This document shows positions 45,957 through 54,859 of a DNA stretch of 64,000 nucleotides, in pieces; position 1 is the stretch's first letter, and each line of letters begins with the position of its first letter. The notes beneath the pieces are model-generated. The model made no database searches, had not been told where the DNA came from, and saw nothing but the letters and a program-made list of their open reading frames with translations. Source of the DNA: an uncultured Pelagibacteraceae bacterium (GTDB taxonomy: Bacteria > Pseudomonadota > Alphaproteobacteria > Pelagibacterales > Pelagibacteraceae); contig CACHPJ010000001.1 of the NCBI GenBank assembly GCA_902581775.1, forward strand, positions 26,715-90,714. The letters are read 5' to 3'. A program made the translations under genes and the position numbers.

Positions 45957-47966
45957 TTGAAAATAAACTTGAATATAAAATACAGACCAGAAATTGACGG
46001 ATTAAGAGCAATATCTGTTATTGCTGTAATACTTTATCATGCAGATCTAACCTACAAAGGTATCCCAATTTTTACGGGGGGTTTTATAGGTGTAGACATA
46101 TTTTTAGTTATTTCTGGTTACTTAATTACATCAATAATTTTAAAAGAAATTAATTTAAAAAAGGATTTTTCATTTAGTAATTTTTATGAGAGAAGAGCAA
46201 GAAGAATTTTACCCGCTCTTTTCGGAGTTATCATTTTCTCTCTTCCTTTTGCTTGGGTATATCTTCTACCAAATGAATTTATTAGTTATTCTAAGTCAAT
46301 AATCTCTACTATTTTTTTTGGTTCTAATTTTTATTTCCATTTTTCTGGACTTGAGTATGGGACACCTAGTAGTTTTTTGAAACCCTTTCTACATACTTGG
46401 TCTTTGGCTATAGAGGAACAATTTTATATCGTTTTTCCAATTGTTATATTTTTTTCTTTAAAATTTTTTAAAAAAAATTTAACAAAGATTTTAATCTTAC
46501 TTTTTGTATTAAGTTTACTTTTTGCAGAGTGGGGGTCAAAAAACCATCCTTCTTCTACATTTTATTTTCTGCACAGTAGGGCATGGGAGGTGCTGGCTGG
46601 TTCTTTGCTTGCATATTATAGTCAAAGAAAAAAAAACAATTTAAATTATTCTTATAAAAAATTTCTTCCATGTCTTGGCCTTGTTTTAATTATTTATTCA
46701 TTCCTATTCTATAAAGATGAGATGTTTCACCCATCATTTTTAACTATAATACCAGTCACAGGTGTTGCTTTGATAATTTGGTTTGCAGATAAAAAAGATT
46801 ATATCACTAAGCTTCTATCTACTAAAATTTTTGTAAGTATTGGTTTAATTTCTTATTCCTTATATTTATACCATTATCCTTTGTTCTCATTTGCAAGAAT
46901 ATCTGGATTAATTAGCGGGGATATCACAAAGAAAATTATTTTAGTTTCATTAGTAATATTTTTTTCAATATCTTCATATTTTTTAATCGAAAAACCTTTT
47001 AGAAAAAAAGGATCAATCTCAAAAAGATATTTAGTCAGCTCAATATCTTTTTTTCTTATAATCATTTGCTCTTTCAACGTATTAGCTTTAAATAAAGGGG
47101 GTTTTAAGTCTAGACTTCCAGAAATTTTACAAAAGGAAGTAAAGAAGACGAATACAATTTTTAATTCTATTGGAGGAAATGGTATTGTAGTGCTCATAGG
47201 AGATTCTCACGCAGGGACACTTGAATATAATCTAAATAATGATTTAAAAAGACAAGGATATCAACTCAAAAGATTTTTTACTGATTTTTACATAAATGAT
47301 TTTAATTTATTAAATAGAAAAACAAATAAAAAAAACGAAAATTTTAACATAGCAAACAAAAATATTAAAAATTATCTTTTCGATAACAAAGACTTAATAA
47401 TAGTTTTGCATCACAGATTTACAGTCAAACTTTTAGAAACTTATTTCGATAATAAGGAGGGTGGAGTTGAAAATAGATACCAAAATAACCGAGACTGGGA
47501 GGAATACATTGAACCAATCTCAAAAAAAACTATTTCAACATCACAAAGAAAAAAATTCATTGAAGAAGCATTTAGAAAAGATCTGAAGGAAATCCATGAT
47601 ATGGGTCATAAAATTATTATTGTTTATCCTGTTCCAGAGGTCGGTTTTGATGTTCCACGCAAAATTTATAACGAAATAGTTATAAAAAAACAAAAAGAAA
47701 TTGAATTATTTTCTACAAGCTACGATGTTTTCAAAGAGAGAAATTCGGAGACTTTTAAACTTTTTGACAGCATCAAGCTTAAAAATATTTACCGTATTTA
47801 TCCCCACACCCATCTATGTGATACAATTCTTAAAAACAGATGTGTGACAAATTCAAAAAAAGATATTTTTTATTGGGATGATGATCACCTTTCTTTAAAA
47901 GGCTCCGAATTTGTTGTAAAAGATATTTTAAATAAAATTGAAAAAATAAATAAAAATCAAAATTAA
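45957..47966 (+). CDS. membrane acyltransferase with SGNH domain (OafA type)
   Basis: A 669-residue two-domain O-acyltransferase. The N-terminal acyltransferase-3 domain (about ten helices, residues 15-385) opens with YRPEIDGLRAISVIAVILYH and has GVDIFLVISGYLIT and HTWSLAIEEQFYIVFP. The C-terminal SGNH hydrolase-like domain has GDSH (415-418) and DDDH near 641-644. Such proteins acetylate lipopolysaccharide O-antigen or other glycans. The start is TTG at 45957; a second in-frame TTG lies at 45969. It converges with the TylF-like gene with no spacer. Confidence 0.93.
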   Translation: MKINLNIKYRPEIDGLRAISVIAVILYHADLTYKGIPIFTGGFIGVDIFLVISGYLITSIILKEINLKKDFSFSNFYERRARRILPALFGVIIFSLPFAWVYLLPNEFISYSKSIISTIFFGSNFYFHFSGLEYGTPSSFLKPFLHTWSLAIEEQFYIVFPIVIFFSLKFFKKNLTKILILLFVLSLLFAEWGSKNHPSSTFYFLHSRAWEVLAGSLLAYYSQRKKNNLNYSYKKFLPCLGLVLIIYSFLFYKDEMFHPSFLTIIPVTGVALIIWFADKKDYITKLLSTKIFVSIGLISYSLYLYHYPLFSFARISGLISGDITKKIILVSLVIFFSISSYFLIEKPFRKKGSISKRYLVSSISFFLIIICSFNVLALNKGGFKSRLPEILQKEVKKTNTIFNSIGGNGIVVLIGDSHAGTLEYNLNNDLKRQGYQLKRFFTDFYINDFNLLNRKTNKKNENFNIANKNIKNYLFDNKDLIIVLHHRFTVKLLETYFDNKEGGVENRYQNNRDWEEYIEPISKKTISTSQRKKFIEEAFRKDLKEIHDMGHKIIIVYPVPEVGFDVPRKIYNEIVIKKQKEIELFSTSYDVFKERNSETFKLFDSIKLKNIYRIYPHTHLCDTILKNRCVTNSKKDIFYWDDDHLSLKGSEFVVKDILNKIEKINKNQN

Positions 47967-48677
47967 TTATTTTAAAATAATGTAGGAGATATTTGGTTCA
48001 AAGGGGAACGATTGAAGTTTAGAGTATTTAATTTTTTTATTTTCTAAAAAAGCTCTTGTCTCCCCAGGCCAATATTCATTATTTAATTCATCAAAAATAA
48101 TTATTCCACCTTTAGGTATTAGTGGAACAAAATTATCTAAAGCGACTTTGGTTGGTTCATAAATATCAAAATCTAACCACAAAGAAGAAATCACTAAATG
48201 TCTATTTTTTTTTACAAATGCAGGTATAGTTTTAATAGCGTTACCTTTAACAAGAGTTATTTTTGTTTTATTTTTTATAAACCTATTTTTATTAAATACT
48301 TTAATACTTTCTTGGATATCTTTATATGAATTGTAATTCTGTTTAAAAGAGCCCTTAAAAGACATTTTATTGCGATTATCTAACTTAGAGATCGAAGGAA
48401 ACCCCTCAAAAGTATCAAAACCAATTATTTTTCTCTGATAATTATAAGGTTCTAAAGTTACCGAGAAATGAGCAAGTGACATCAAACCCATTCCTTCGTT
48501 GACACCACATTCAACTATTGAACCTTTAATATCGATTTGCTTTTTAAAAATTTCATACCTAGCTAAAAACCTGGCAACCGTTTGTCTTCTGGTATATTTT
48601 GTAAAATTATCAAATTTATTATAATCTGGAGATCTAGATAGTTTTTGGAACTTTGAAAAGACTTTTTTAATATTCAT
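47967..48677 (-). CDS. TylF/MycF-like O-methyltransferase
   Basis: A 236-residue class I methyltransferase related to macrocin O-methyltransferase TylF. It has GSIVECGVNEGMGLMSLAHF (SAM-binding loop), IGFDTFEGFPSIS, and the metal/substrate segment SLWLDFDIYEPTKVALDNFV followed by GGIIIFDELNNEYWPGE. In non-antibiotic producers these enzymes often methylate surface sugars. It is transcribed away from the sugar methyltransferase at 48718, with a 40-base gap between starts. Confidence 0.87.
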   Translation of the reverse strand: MNIKKVFSKFQKLSRSPDYNKFDNFTKYTRRQTVARFLARYEIFKKQIDIKGSIVECGVNEGMGLMSLAHFSVTLEPYNYQRKIIGFDTFEGFPSISKLDNRNKMSFKGSFKQNYNSYKDIQESIKVFNKNRFIKNKTKITLVKGNAIKTIPAFVKKNRHLVISSLWLDFDIYEPTKVALDNFVPLIPKGGIIIFDELNNEYWPGETRAFLENKKIKYSKLQSFPFEPNISYIILK

Positions 48678-48717
48678 TTATTTCCAATAGCACAAAAAAA
48701 ATGATAAATCTATTAGC

Positions 48718-49818
48718 ATGAAAGAAAAGCTTTTGTTTGATAAAATTTTAGAAGACTTAAAGGACCACAATGAGCTCTTTTTAAGATTTAATAAATCAAA
48801 TAATCTACCTCACGATTTTTGGTTAAAATATTCTGAAAATATTTTTCAAGAATTAATTGCTAATCCAAGCATCATATCAAATTTTAGAAAATTTAATTTG
48901 ACCGTTACTGATGTGCCTGTTTTTTCTAACAATTTAAAGAAAATAATTTTCAACATTTATAAGTATTCATTTTTCAAAAAACAACATTATCAAATAGCAG
49001 ATTTAGAAGATGCTTTCGACTTCATTAAAACAAGGGTTGATTTAGATATTTTAAAAAGATTTCCTGTTCCGAAAACTGGAAACCCTGCAATTTATAAAAA
49101 AAAAGACATATCTTATACATTGAGATGGATAAGGCATCATTGGATGATACAATTATATAAAAATTTCTTAATAAAAGAAGATGAAGATATTCAAACTGTT
49201 TTAGATATCGGATCAAATTATGGTCAGTTCGACCTTTTATTTAAAAAACAATTTCCCTCTAAAACATTTATAATGTTAGATTTTCCCGAAAAACTGGCAG
49301 TTTGTCATTATTATTTAATAAAAGAATTTCCAAACTCAAAAATTGCAAGTTTAAAAGATTTAAAAATGCAAGAAATTATTAAAAAAGATTATATAAAAAA
49401 TTTCGATTTTATACTTTTGCCTATTCCATATTTGAATAAACTGGATGATGACTCGGTTGATTTATTGACAAATTTTTGCTCATTTAATGAGATGCCAATA
49501 AAATGGAAAGATTTTTATTTTAATTCAAAAGCAATGAAAACTACTAAATTTTTTCTAACTTTAAATAGAATTATAAAACCTCAATATGATTCGAGAACAA
49601 AAAAATGGTTCGGAAATGAAAAAAATAAAAGCAAAGGGACTAATGAAGAATCAAATGAAAAATCAATTTCTATAATAGATTTTAAATTAAACAATTTTAA
49701 TAAAATACATTTTGATACATGTAAGTTATATAGATTTCAAAACAATAGAAAATCAATTTTTTTTAATAAAAAAAGTTATCACGAACCTTTATTTGAATTT
49801 ATTGGATCTAGGAAATAG
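48718..49818 (+). CDS. putative sugar O-methyltransferase
   Basis: A 366-residue protein with a C-terminal class I SAM fold: VLDIGSNYGQFDLL (about 161-174), TFIMLDFPEKLAVC, FDFILLPIPYLNKLDDDSVDLLTN and NFCSFNEMP. The latter are hallmarks of the putative sugar O-methyltransferase family of polysaccharide loci. The N-terminal 150 residues are helical and family-specific. It overlaps the convergent racemase gene by 11 bases. Substrate unknown. Confidence 0.82.
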   Translation: MKEKLLFDKILEDLKDHNELFLRFNKSNNLPHDFWLKYSENIFQELIANPSIISNFRKFNLTVTDVPVFSNNLKKIIFNIYKYSFFKKQHYQIADLEDAFDFIKTRVDLDILKRFPVPKTGNPAIYKKKDISYTLRWIRHHWMIQLYKNFLIKEDEDIQTVLDIGSNYGQFDLLFKKQFPSKTFIMLDFPEKLAVCHYYLIKEFPNSKIASLKDLKMQEIIKKDYIKNFDFILLPIPYLNKLDDDSVDLLTNFCSFNEMPIKWKDFYFNSKAMKTTKFFLTLNRIIKPQYDSRTKKWFGNEKNKSKGTNEESNEKSISIIDFKLNNFNKIHFDTCKLYRFQNNRKSIFFNKKSYHEPLFEFIGSRK

Positions 49819-50509
49819 TATTTATTTTTTTCATAGATGATTTTGCTAAAATTAGATTTGGGTCTAAAAAAATTTTCGACATTTTGATTCTTTTGAAAGA
49901 TTTGTAGGCAAAAATTGCAATCGGCAACTCTGTACATCCAAGAATTATTTTTTTGCATTTGTTTTTAATTAAATATTGTACTGCGGGCTTTACTGATTTT
50001 TCAGCATCTTTAATTCTTCCCATTTTAATATATTTTATACACTTATTTACATTTCTAATTTGTATACTTTTACTAGGATAAATTAATTGAAAACTTTTTT
50101 TAAAAAATTTTGAATAAATTTTAGTTTTAATGGTTGTTTCTGTTGCCAGTATCCCAATCTTTGCATTTTTTTTACAATTTTTTTTAGTATAATTGTAAAC
50201 TTCTTTAGGCATATTTAAAATTGGGATTTTTATTTTTTTTTGTAAATCTTCATACCAATGATGAGCAGTGTTGCAAGGTATTGCTATAAACTTACATTTA
50301 TTTTTTTGTAAGAATTGACATCCTATAATTAGACTTTTTAAAACTGCTCTGTATTTATTCTTATTTTCAGATCGTCTAGGTACGTTTGACTTGTTATATA
50401 AAATAAACATTGGATATTTTTGATCAATTTTACCTTTATTAAGTTTTGTGATCTTATTACAAAAATCAAGACCAGCTTGAGTTCCCATTCCACCTAATAT
50501 ACCAATCAT
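49808..50509 (-). CDS. aspartate/glutamate racemase family protein
   Basis: A 233-residue cofactor-independent racemase. It starts IGILGGMGTQAG; the two catalytic cysteines are C79 in IPCNTAHH and C192 in ILGCTELP, equally spaced as in aspartate racemase. It probably interconverts D- and L-Asp or a relative, perhaps for surface or peptidoglycan components or amino-acid catabolism. It is 12 bases downstream of the ygfZ-like gene. Confidence 0.9.
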   Translation of the reverse strand: MIGILGGMGTQAGLDFCNKITKLNKGKIDQKYPMFILYNKSNVPRRSENKNKYRAVLKSLIIGCQFLQKNKCKFIAIPCNTAHHWYEDLQKKIKIPILNMPKEVYNYTKKNCKKNAKIGILATETTIKTKIYSKFFKKSFQLIYPSKSIQIRNVNKCIKYIKMGRIKDAEKSVKPAVQYLIKNKCKKIILGCTELPIAIFAYKSFKRIKMSKIFLDPNLILAKSSMKKINTIS

Positions 50510-50521
50510 TTTAATTATCCT

Positions 50522-51394
50522 TTAAATTATTTTTACTTTTTCTTTATCAATAGTTAAAAATTCATCTTCAAATTTTGATAAATCTGGATCAAATAACTTT
50601 ATTAGCCCAAAGGGTAAAGGATTACTTATCAAAACTTTACCTATAGAAATATTATTAAAAACTATATCGCTACCAATCTTTATTTCTTTATCTGATTTTA
50701 ATGCAAGCAGTTTTCGTCTAATTTTGTTTTTGAGTTTCATTCTTGCAGTATTTTCTTGTCCTATATAACAACCCTTTTTAAAGTCTATTGCAGAAAGCTC
50801 ATCAAAATTTGCCTCAAGTCCAAATAGATTATTCTGTAAATTTCTAAGTCCTTTTATTGGAACACCATTTAAATGAGCTAATTTAAAATAATCCCTTTTG
50901 TCTGCAATTTTAAGTGAGAGTTTTTTAATTGTTAAATAAAGATTTTCTAAATTTGATAATATTCTTGCTCCTAGTTTTGAAGATCTTGGATCTTCGAATA
51001 AAGGGCTAGATCTAAAAAAAATTGTTTGATTACTTTTTTTTTCTTTTATTTTTATCTCTTTAAATTTATCTATATTAATAACTCCCACGACAAATTTTCC
51101 AGACAAATCCTTAATTTCAACATTTGATCTTAAAATATATTTTTTTAAATAATTAATAATTTCATTTGTAAATTCTGAGTCACATTCTAGATAATATCCA
51201 GTCTCAGATTTTATTAAAAAAAACTCAAATAGATATTTTCCTTGAGGCGTAAATATACCTGAAAATATTGTATTGCTATCATTTACTTTATTAATGTCGT
51301 TAGTTATAATGTTTTGGAGAAATTCTTTAGAATTTTTTCCATCAACTGAGATTATGCCCCTATCCTCAAGAATAATAATTTGATCTTTTTTCAT
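50522..51394 (-). CDS. ygfZ: folate-binding YgfZ/CAF17-like protein
   Basis: A 290-residue GcvT-related protein with the family signature KGCYIGQE at 207-214 (Cys209). The N-terminal folate-binding half includes FLQNIITNDIN and GIFTPQGKYLFEF. YgfZ uses tetrahydrofolate to help assemble or repair Fe-S proteins, which fits with NadA, ferredoxin and other Fe-S proteins nearby. It is divergent from pyrC with a 38-base gap. Confidence 0.92.
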   Translation of the reverse strand: MKKDQIIILEDRGIISVDGKNSKEFLQNIITNDINKVNDSNTIFSGIFTPQGKYLFEFFLIKSETGYYLECDSEFTNEIINYLKKYILRSNVEIKDLSGKFVVGVINIDKFKEIKIKEKKSNQTIFFRSSPLFEDPRSSKLGARILSNLENLYLTIKKLSLKIADKRDYFKLAHLNGVPIKGLRNLQNNLFGLEANFDELSAIDFKKGCYIGQENTARMKLKNKIRRKLLALKSDKEIKIGSDIVFNNISIGKVLISNPLPFGLIKLFDPDLSKFEDEFLTIDKEKVKII

Positions 51395-51432
51395 TTTAAA
51401 TATGTTTATATTGTATTATATAACTAAATAAA

Positions 51433-52746
51433 ATGTCTGATAAATATAGCCTCATCATTAAAAATGGATCTTGTTACATTAATGGTAAATTAGTTAAGAT
51501 TGATCTTGGTTTATCAGGAAAAATTATAAAAAAAATAGGTAATATTGAATTAAATAATTCAAAAGTTTTTGACGCAACTAATAAAATTATTCTTCCGGGA
51601 ATAATAGATACTCAGGTTCATTTTCGCGAACCTGGATCAACTGACTCAGAAGATTTAGAGAGCGGAAGTAGAGCAGCTGTTTTGGGCGGAGTTACCTCTT
51701 TGTTTGAGATGCCAAACACAAATCCTCCAACATCTAATTTAGTAGAGTTTGAAAAAAAACTCGATTTAGCAAAAAATCGAATGCATAGCAATTACGCTTT
51801 TTATTTTGGAGCAACCCCTGAAAACACACAACAATTATCTCAACTAAAAAATTTAAAAGGTTGCTGTGGAATTAAACTTTTTGCAGGATCATCAACTGGA
51901 AATTTATTAGTTGATAAAGAAGCAGATATTGAAAAAGTAATTTCAAACAGTGATAGAATAGTTTCAATTCATTCTGAAGATGAAGAAATATTAAATTTAA
52001 GAAAAAAATTTATTAAAAAAGGGGATGTCCATTCTCATCCAGAATGGAGAAATAGTGAGACGGCAATGTCTTCAACTCGTAGAGTTGTAAAAATTGCTGA
52101 GAGATATAACAAAAAGATTCATGTGCTGCATGTAACAACAAAAGAAGAGGTAGATTTTTTGGCAATGCATAAAAAAAACGTAACTTTTGAAACTACACCT
52201 CAACATTTAACTTTATACGCTCCAGATTGTTATGATAAATTAGGAACATATGCTCAAATGAATCCTCCTATAAGAACAAAAGAACATTATGATAAGCTAT
52301 GGAATGCAATTAAAAATAATATTGTGGACGTACTAGGTTCAGATCATGCGCCGCATACAAAGGAAAACAAACAAAAAGAATATCCTAACTCCCCTTCAGG
52401 AATGCCCGGTGTCCAGACCATTTTTCCTGTGATGTTGGATCATGTAAATAATAAAAAACTCTCTCTAGAACAATTAATAAAATTGATGTGCGAAAATCCA
52501 TGTAAAATCTTTGGAATAAAAAATAAGGGTTTTATAAAAGAAGATTTTGATGCAGATTTAACAATTATTGATATGAATAAAGAACAAGTTATAAAAAATG
52601 AAATGATCGCTAGTAAATGTGGATGGACACCTTTTCATAATTATAAAGTTAGAGGATTTCCTATAGCAACAATAGTTAACGGAAATATAGTTATGACAGA
52701 GGGAAAAATAATAATACCTGCCCAGGGACAGCCGCTAGTTTTTTAA
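51433..52746 (+). CDS. pyrC: dihydroorotase
   Basis: A 437-residue amidohydrolase of the class I (longer) DHOase type, closing carbamoyl-aspartate to dihydroorotate. The metal motif DTQVHFREPGSTDSEDLES carries the HxH-equivalent, with HVLHVTTKEEVDF, TFETTPQHL and DVLGSDHAPHTKENK. The ATG overlaps nothing upstream; the stop overlaps prpE by 12 bases tail to tail. Confidence 0.95.
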   Translation: MSDKYSLIIKNGSCYINGKLVKIDLGLSGKIIKKIGNIELNNSKVFDATNKIILPGIIDTQVHFREPGSTDSEDLESGSRAAVLGGVTSLFEMPNTNPPTSNLVEFEKKLDLAKNRMHSNYAFYFGATPENTQQLSQLKNLKGCCGIKLFAGSSTGNLLVDKEADIEKVISNSDRIVSIHSEDEEILNLRKKFIKKGDVHSHPEWRNSETAMSSTRRVVKIAERYNKKIHVLHVTTKEEVDFLAMHKKNVTFETTPQHLTLYAPDCYDKLGTYAQMNPPIRTKEHYDKLWNAIKNNIVDVLGSDHAPHTKENKQKEYPNSPSGMPGVQTIFPVMLDHVNNKKLSLEQLIKLMCENPCKIFGIKNKGFIKEDFDADLTIIDMNKEQVIKNEMIASKCGWTPFHNYKVRGFPIATIVNGNIVMTEGKIIIPAQGQPLVF

Positions 52747-54675
52747 AATATTATTATCTTTCAAATCTTGTTTGATTTCATCTAAAATTGCAGGATCGTC
52801 AATAGTAGCAGGCATTTTATAAGGTTCATTATCTGCAATTTTTCTTACAGTTCCTCTCAATATTTTTCCTGATCTTGTTTTTGGAAGTCTTTTTACAACT
52901 ATCGCAATTTTAAAAGCAGCAACTGGACCAACTTTATCTCTTACCATTTTTATGCATTCAGAAATTATTTCTTTTTTATTTTTTGTAACACCAGCTTTTA
53001 ATGCAAGTAATCCTATCGGTAATTGACCCTTAAGTTTATCTGCGATACCAAGGACGGCGCATTCAGCAACATCTTTGTGTTCGGCTAAAACTTCTTCAAT
53101 AGCTCCTGTAGAAAGTCTATGCCCCGCAACATTAATTATGTCGTCTGTTCTTGACATAATCCAAACGTATCCATCTTTATCAACATGCCCGGCATCGTAA
53201 GTTAAATAATAACCTGGGTATGTAGACATATAATTTTCTTTGTATCTTTTATCCGCACCCCAAAGAGTTGGAAATGTTCCTGGAGGAAGTGGTAGTTTGA
53301 CAACTATGTCTCCCATTTTTCCACGATCCACCTCTTTACCATCAGAATTTAAAACTTTCAAATCGTATCCAGGAACTGGTTTGAATGCTGAACCATATTT
53401 AACCGGAAAAGACTCTATACCCGTGCAATCAGCTGTAATTGCCCAACTTGTTTCAGTTTGCCACCAATGATCAATTACAGGAGAACTAGAAAGTTTTTCA
53501 AACCATTTAATAGTATCAGGATCAGCTCTTTCACCGGCTAAAAATAATTTTTCAAACTTGCTTAAGTCATATTTCTTAAAAAAATCTCCATTAGGATCCT
53601 CTTTTTTAATTGCTCTAATAGCTGTAGGAGCGGTAAACAAAGATTTAACTTTATGTTCTGATATAACTCTCCAAAAGACACCGGCATCAGGAGTTCCCAC
53701 TGGTTTACCTTCAAATAAAATAGTTGTACATCCATAAAAAAGTGGAGCATATACAATATAAGAGTGACCAACTATCCATCCTATGTCACTTGCTGACCAC
53801 CAGATATCATCTTGATTTATGTTGTAAATATTTTTCATAGTCCATTTTAGTGCAACTATATGACCTCCAATGTCTCTTACTATTCCTTTAGGTAATCCAG
53901 TGGTACCAGAAGTATAAAGAATATAAGCATAGTCATTTGCGTTCATTTTTTCACAATCAGCTGGACTTACATCTTTGATAGAGTCTTCCCAAGTAATATC
54001 TATTTTAGAATTTAATTCTGCTTTATCTTTTTCTCTTTGATAAATTATGCACTTATCTGGTTTATGATTTGCAAGTTCCAGAGCTTTATTTACTAAAGGT
54101 TTGTAATGCACAGTTCTCCCAGGTTCATAACCACAAGAAGCAGAAACTATTAATTTTGCTTTTGAGTCATCTATTCTGCTTGCAAGCTCATTTGCAGCGA
54201 AACCACCAAACACAACAGAGTGAACAGCTCCAATTCTTCCGCATGCCAGCATGGCAATAACTGCCTCGGGTATCATTGGCATGTAGATAATTACTCTATC
54301 ACCTTTATGTATCCCCTGTTTTTTTAATGCACCTGCAAATAATGCCACTCTGTCTCTTAAATCTTTGTAAGAAATTTTTTTTTGAACGCCAGTTATTGGG
54401 CTATCATAAATAATAGCTATTTTTTCACCTCTACCTTGATCTAAATGAAGATCTAAAGCGTTATAACATGTATTAGTTACCCCATCCTCAAACCATTTAT
54501 AAAATGGAGGGTTATCAGAATTGAGTATTTTAGTCGGTTTTTTGTACCAAAAAATATCTTCAGCCACTTCTTTCCAAAAAGTTTCCCGATTTTTTATTGA
54601 AGAATCATAAATTTCTTTGTATTTACTCTGCAAATCAGCTCCTTTGTTTTTGGTAAATTTACTCATAATAAACAT
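52735..54675 (-). CDS. prpE: propionyl-CoA synthetase (acyl-CoA ligase)
   Basis: A roughly 646-residue AMP-forming ligase of the acetyl/propionyl-CoA synthetase class. It shows the P-loop YTSGTTGLPKGIVRD, WWQTETSW, DDIINVAGHRLST and the acetylation site KTRSGKILRGTVRKIA. The ending YKMPATIDDP is typical of PrpE. The open frame begins at a TTG at 54687; the ATG at 54675, six bases after GGGGA, is preferred (another ATG lies at 54666). It activates propionate for the methylcitrate or related pathways. Confidence 0.92.
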   Translation of the reverse strand: MFIMSKFTKNKGADLQSKYKEIYDSSIKNRETFWKEVAEDIFWYKKPTKILNSDNPPFYKWFEDGVTNTCYNALDLHLDQGRGEKIAIIYDSPITGVQKKISYKDLRDRVALFAGALKKQGIHKGDRVIIYMPMIPEAVIAMLACGRIGAVHSVVFGGFAANELASRIDDSKAKLIVSASCGYEPGRTVHYKPLVNKALELANHKPDKCIIYQREKDKAELNSKIDITWEDSIKDVSPADCEKMNANDYAYILYTSGTTGLPKGIVRDIGGHIVALKWTMKNIYNINQDDIWWSASDIGWIVGHSYIVYAPLFYGCTTILFEGKPVGTPDAGVFWRVISEHKVKSLFTAPTAIRAIKKEDPNGDFFKKYDLSKFEKLFLAGERADPDTIKWFEKLSSSPVIDHWWQTETSWAITADCTGIESFPVKYGSAFKPVPGYDLKVLNSDGKEVDRGKMGDIVVKLPLPPGTFPTLWGADKRYKENYMSTYPGYYLTYDAGHVDKDGYVWIMSRTDDIINVAGHRLSTGAIEEVLAEHKDVAECAVLGIADKLKGQLPIGLLALKAGVTKNKKEIISECIKMVRDKVGPVAAFKIAIVVKRLPKTRSGKILRGTVRKIADNEPYKMPATIDDPAILDEIKQDLKDNNILKN

Positions 54676-54713
54676 AAATATCCCCAAAAAAAAACTAAAA
54701 AACCAATAAATTC

Positions 54714-54739
54714 AGGCTTTTTTGATAAAAAAAAGGCTT
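54714..54739 (+). repeat. AGGCTT direct repeat, 20-base period
   Basis: AGGCTT occurs at 54714-54719 and 54734-54739, exactly 20 bases apart (about two helical turns), within the gap between prpE and proteorhodopsin. Such spacing suits a dimeric activator, but only six bases repeat. Confidence 0.3.
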
Positions 54740-54779
54740 CACTGTGACTTCGATTTTTATTAATGTTCTGCCAACTAAT

Positions 54780-54809
54780 TTAATAAATGAAAAGTAAATC
54801 ATTTATTAA
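54780..54809. promoter_or_regulatory. 11-base inverted repeat in the proteorhodopsin leader
   Basis: TTAATAAATGA (54780-54790) is the exact reverse complement of TCATTTATTAA (54799-54809), with the eight-base loop AAAGTAAA. It lies 50-80 bases before the proteorhodopsin ATG and could be an operator or an RNA hairpin. Confidence 0.5.
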
Positions 54810-54810
54810 C

Positions 54811-54828
54811 TAGTTTAATATTAAACTA
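54811..54828. promoter_or_regulatory. 18-base perfect palindrome before proteorhodopsin
   Basis: TAGTTTAATATTAAACTA reads identically on both strands, one base after the preceding inverted repeat and 31 bases before the start codon. It may bind a dimeric regulator; it also contains a TAATAT element that could serve as a -10. Confidence 0.5.
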
Positions 54829-54846
54829 AATAGAAAACTAACTAAC

Positions 54847-54854
54847 GAGGGAGG
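54847..54854 (+). promoter_or_regulatory. strong ribosome binding site of proteorhodopsin
   Basis: GAGGGAGG followed by TTTTC and the ATG at 54860. This is among the strongest Shine-Dalgarno sites in the window, consistent with high expression of the opsin. Confidence 0.85.
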
Positions 54855-54859
54855 TTTTC

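Noticed and set aside
54688..54859. Riboswitch in the proteorhodopsin leader
   Set aside because: The dyads are A+T-rich and do not form a recognisable riboswitch core; left as unexplained regulatory symmetry.
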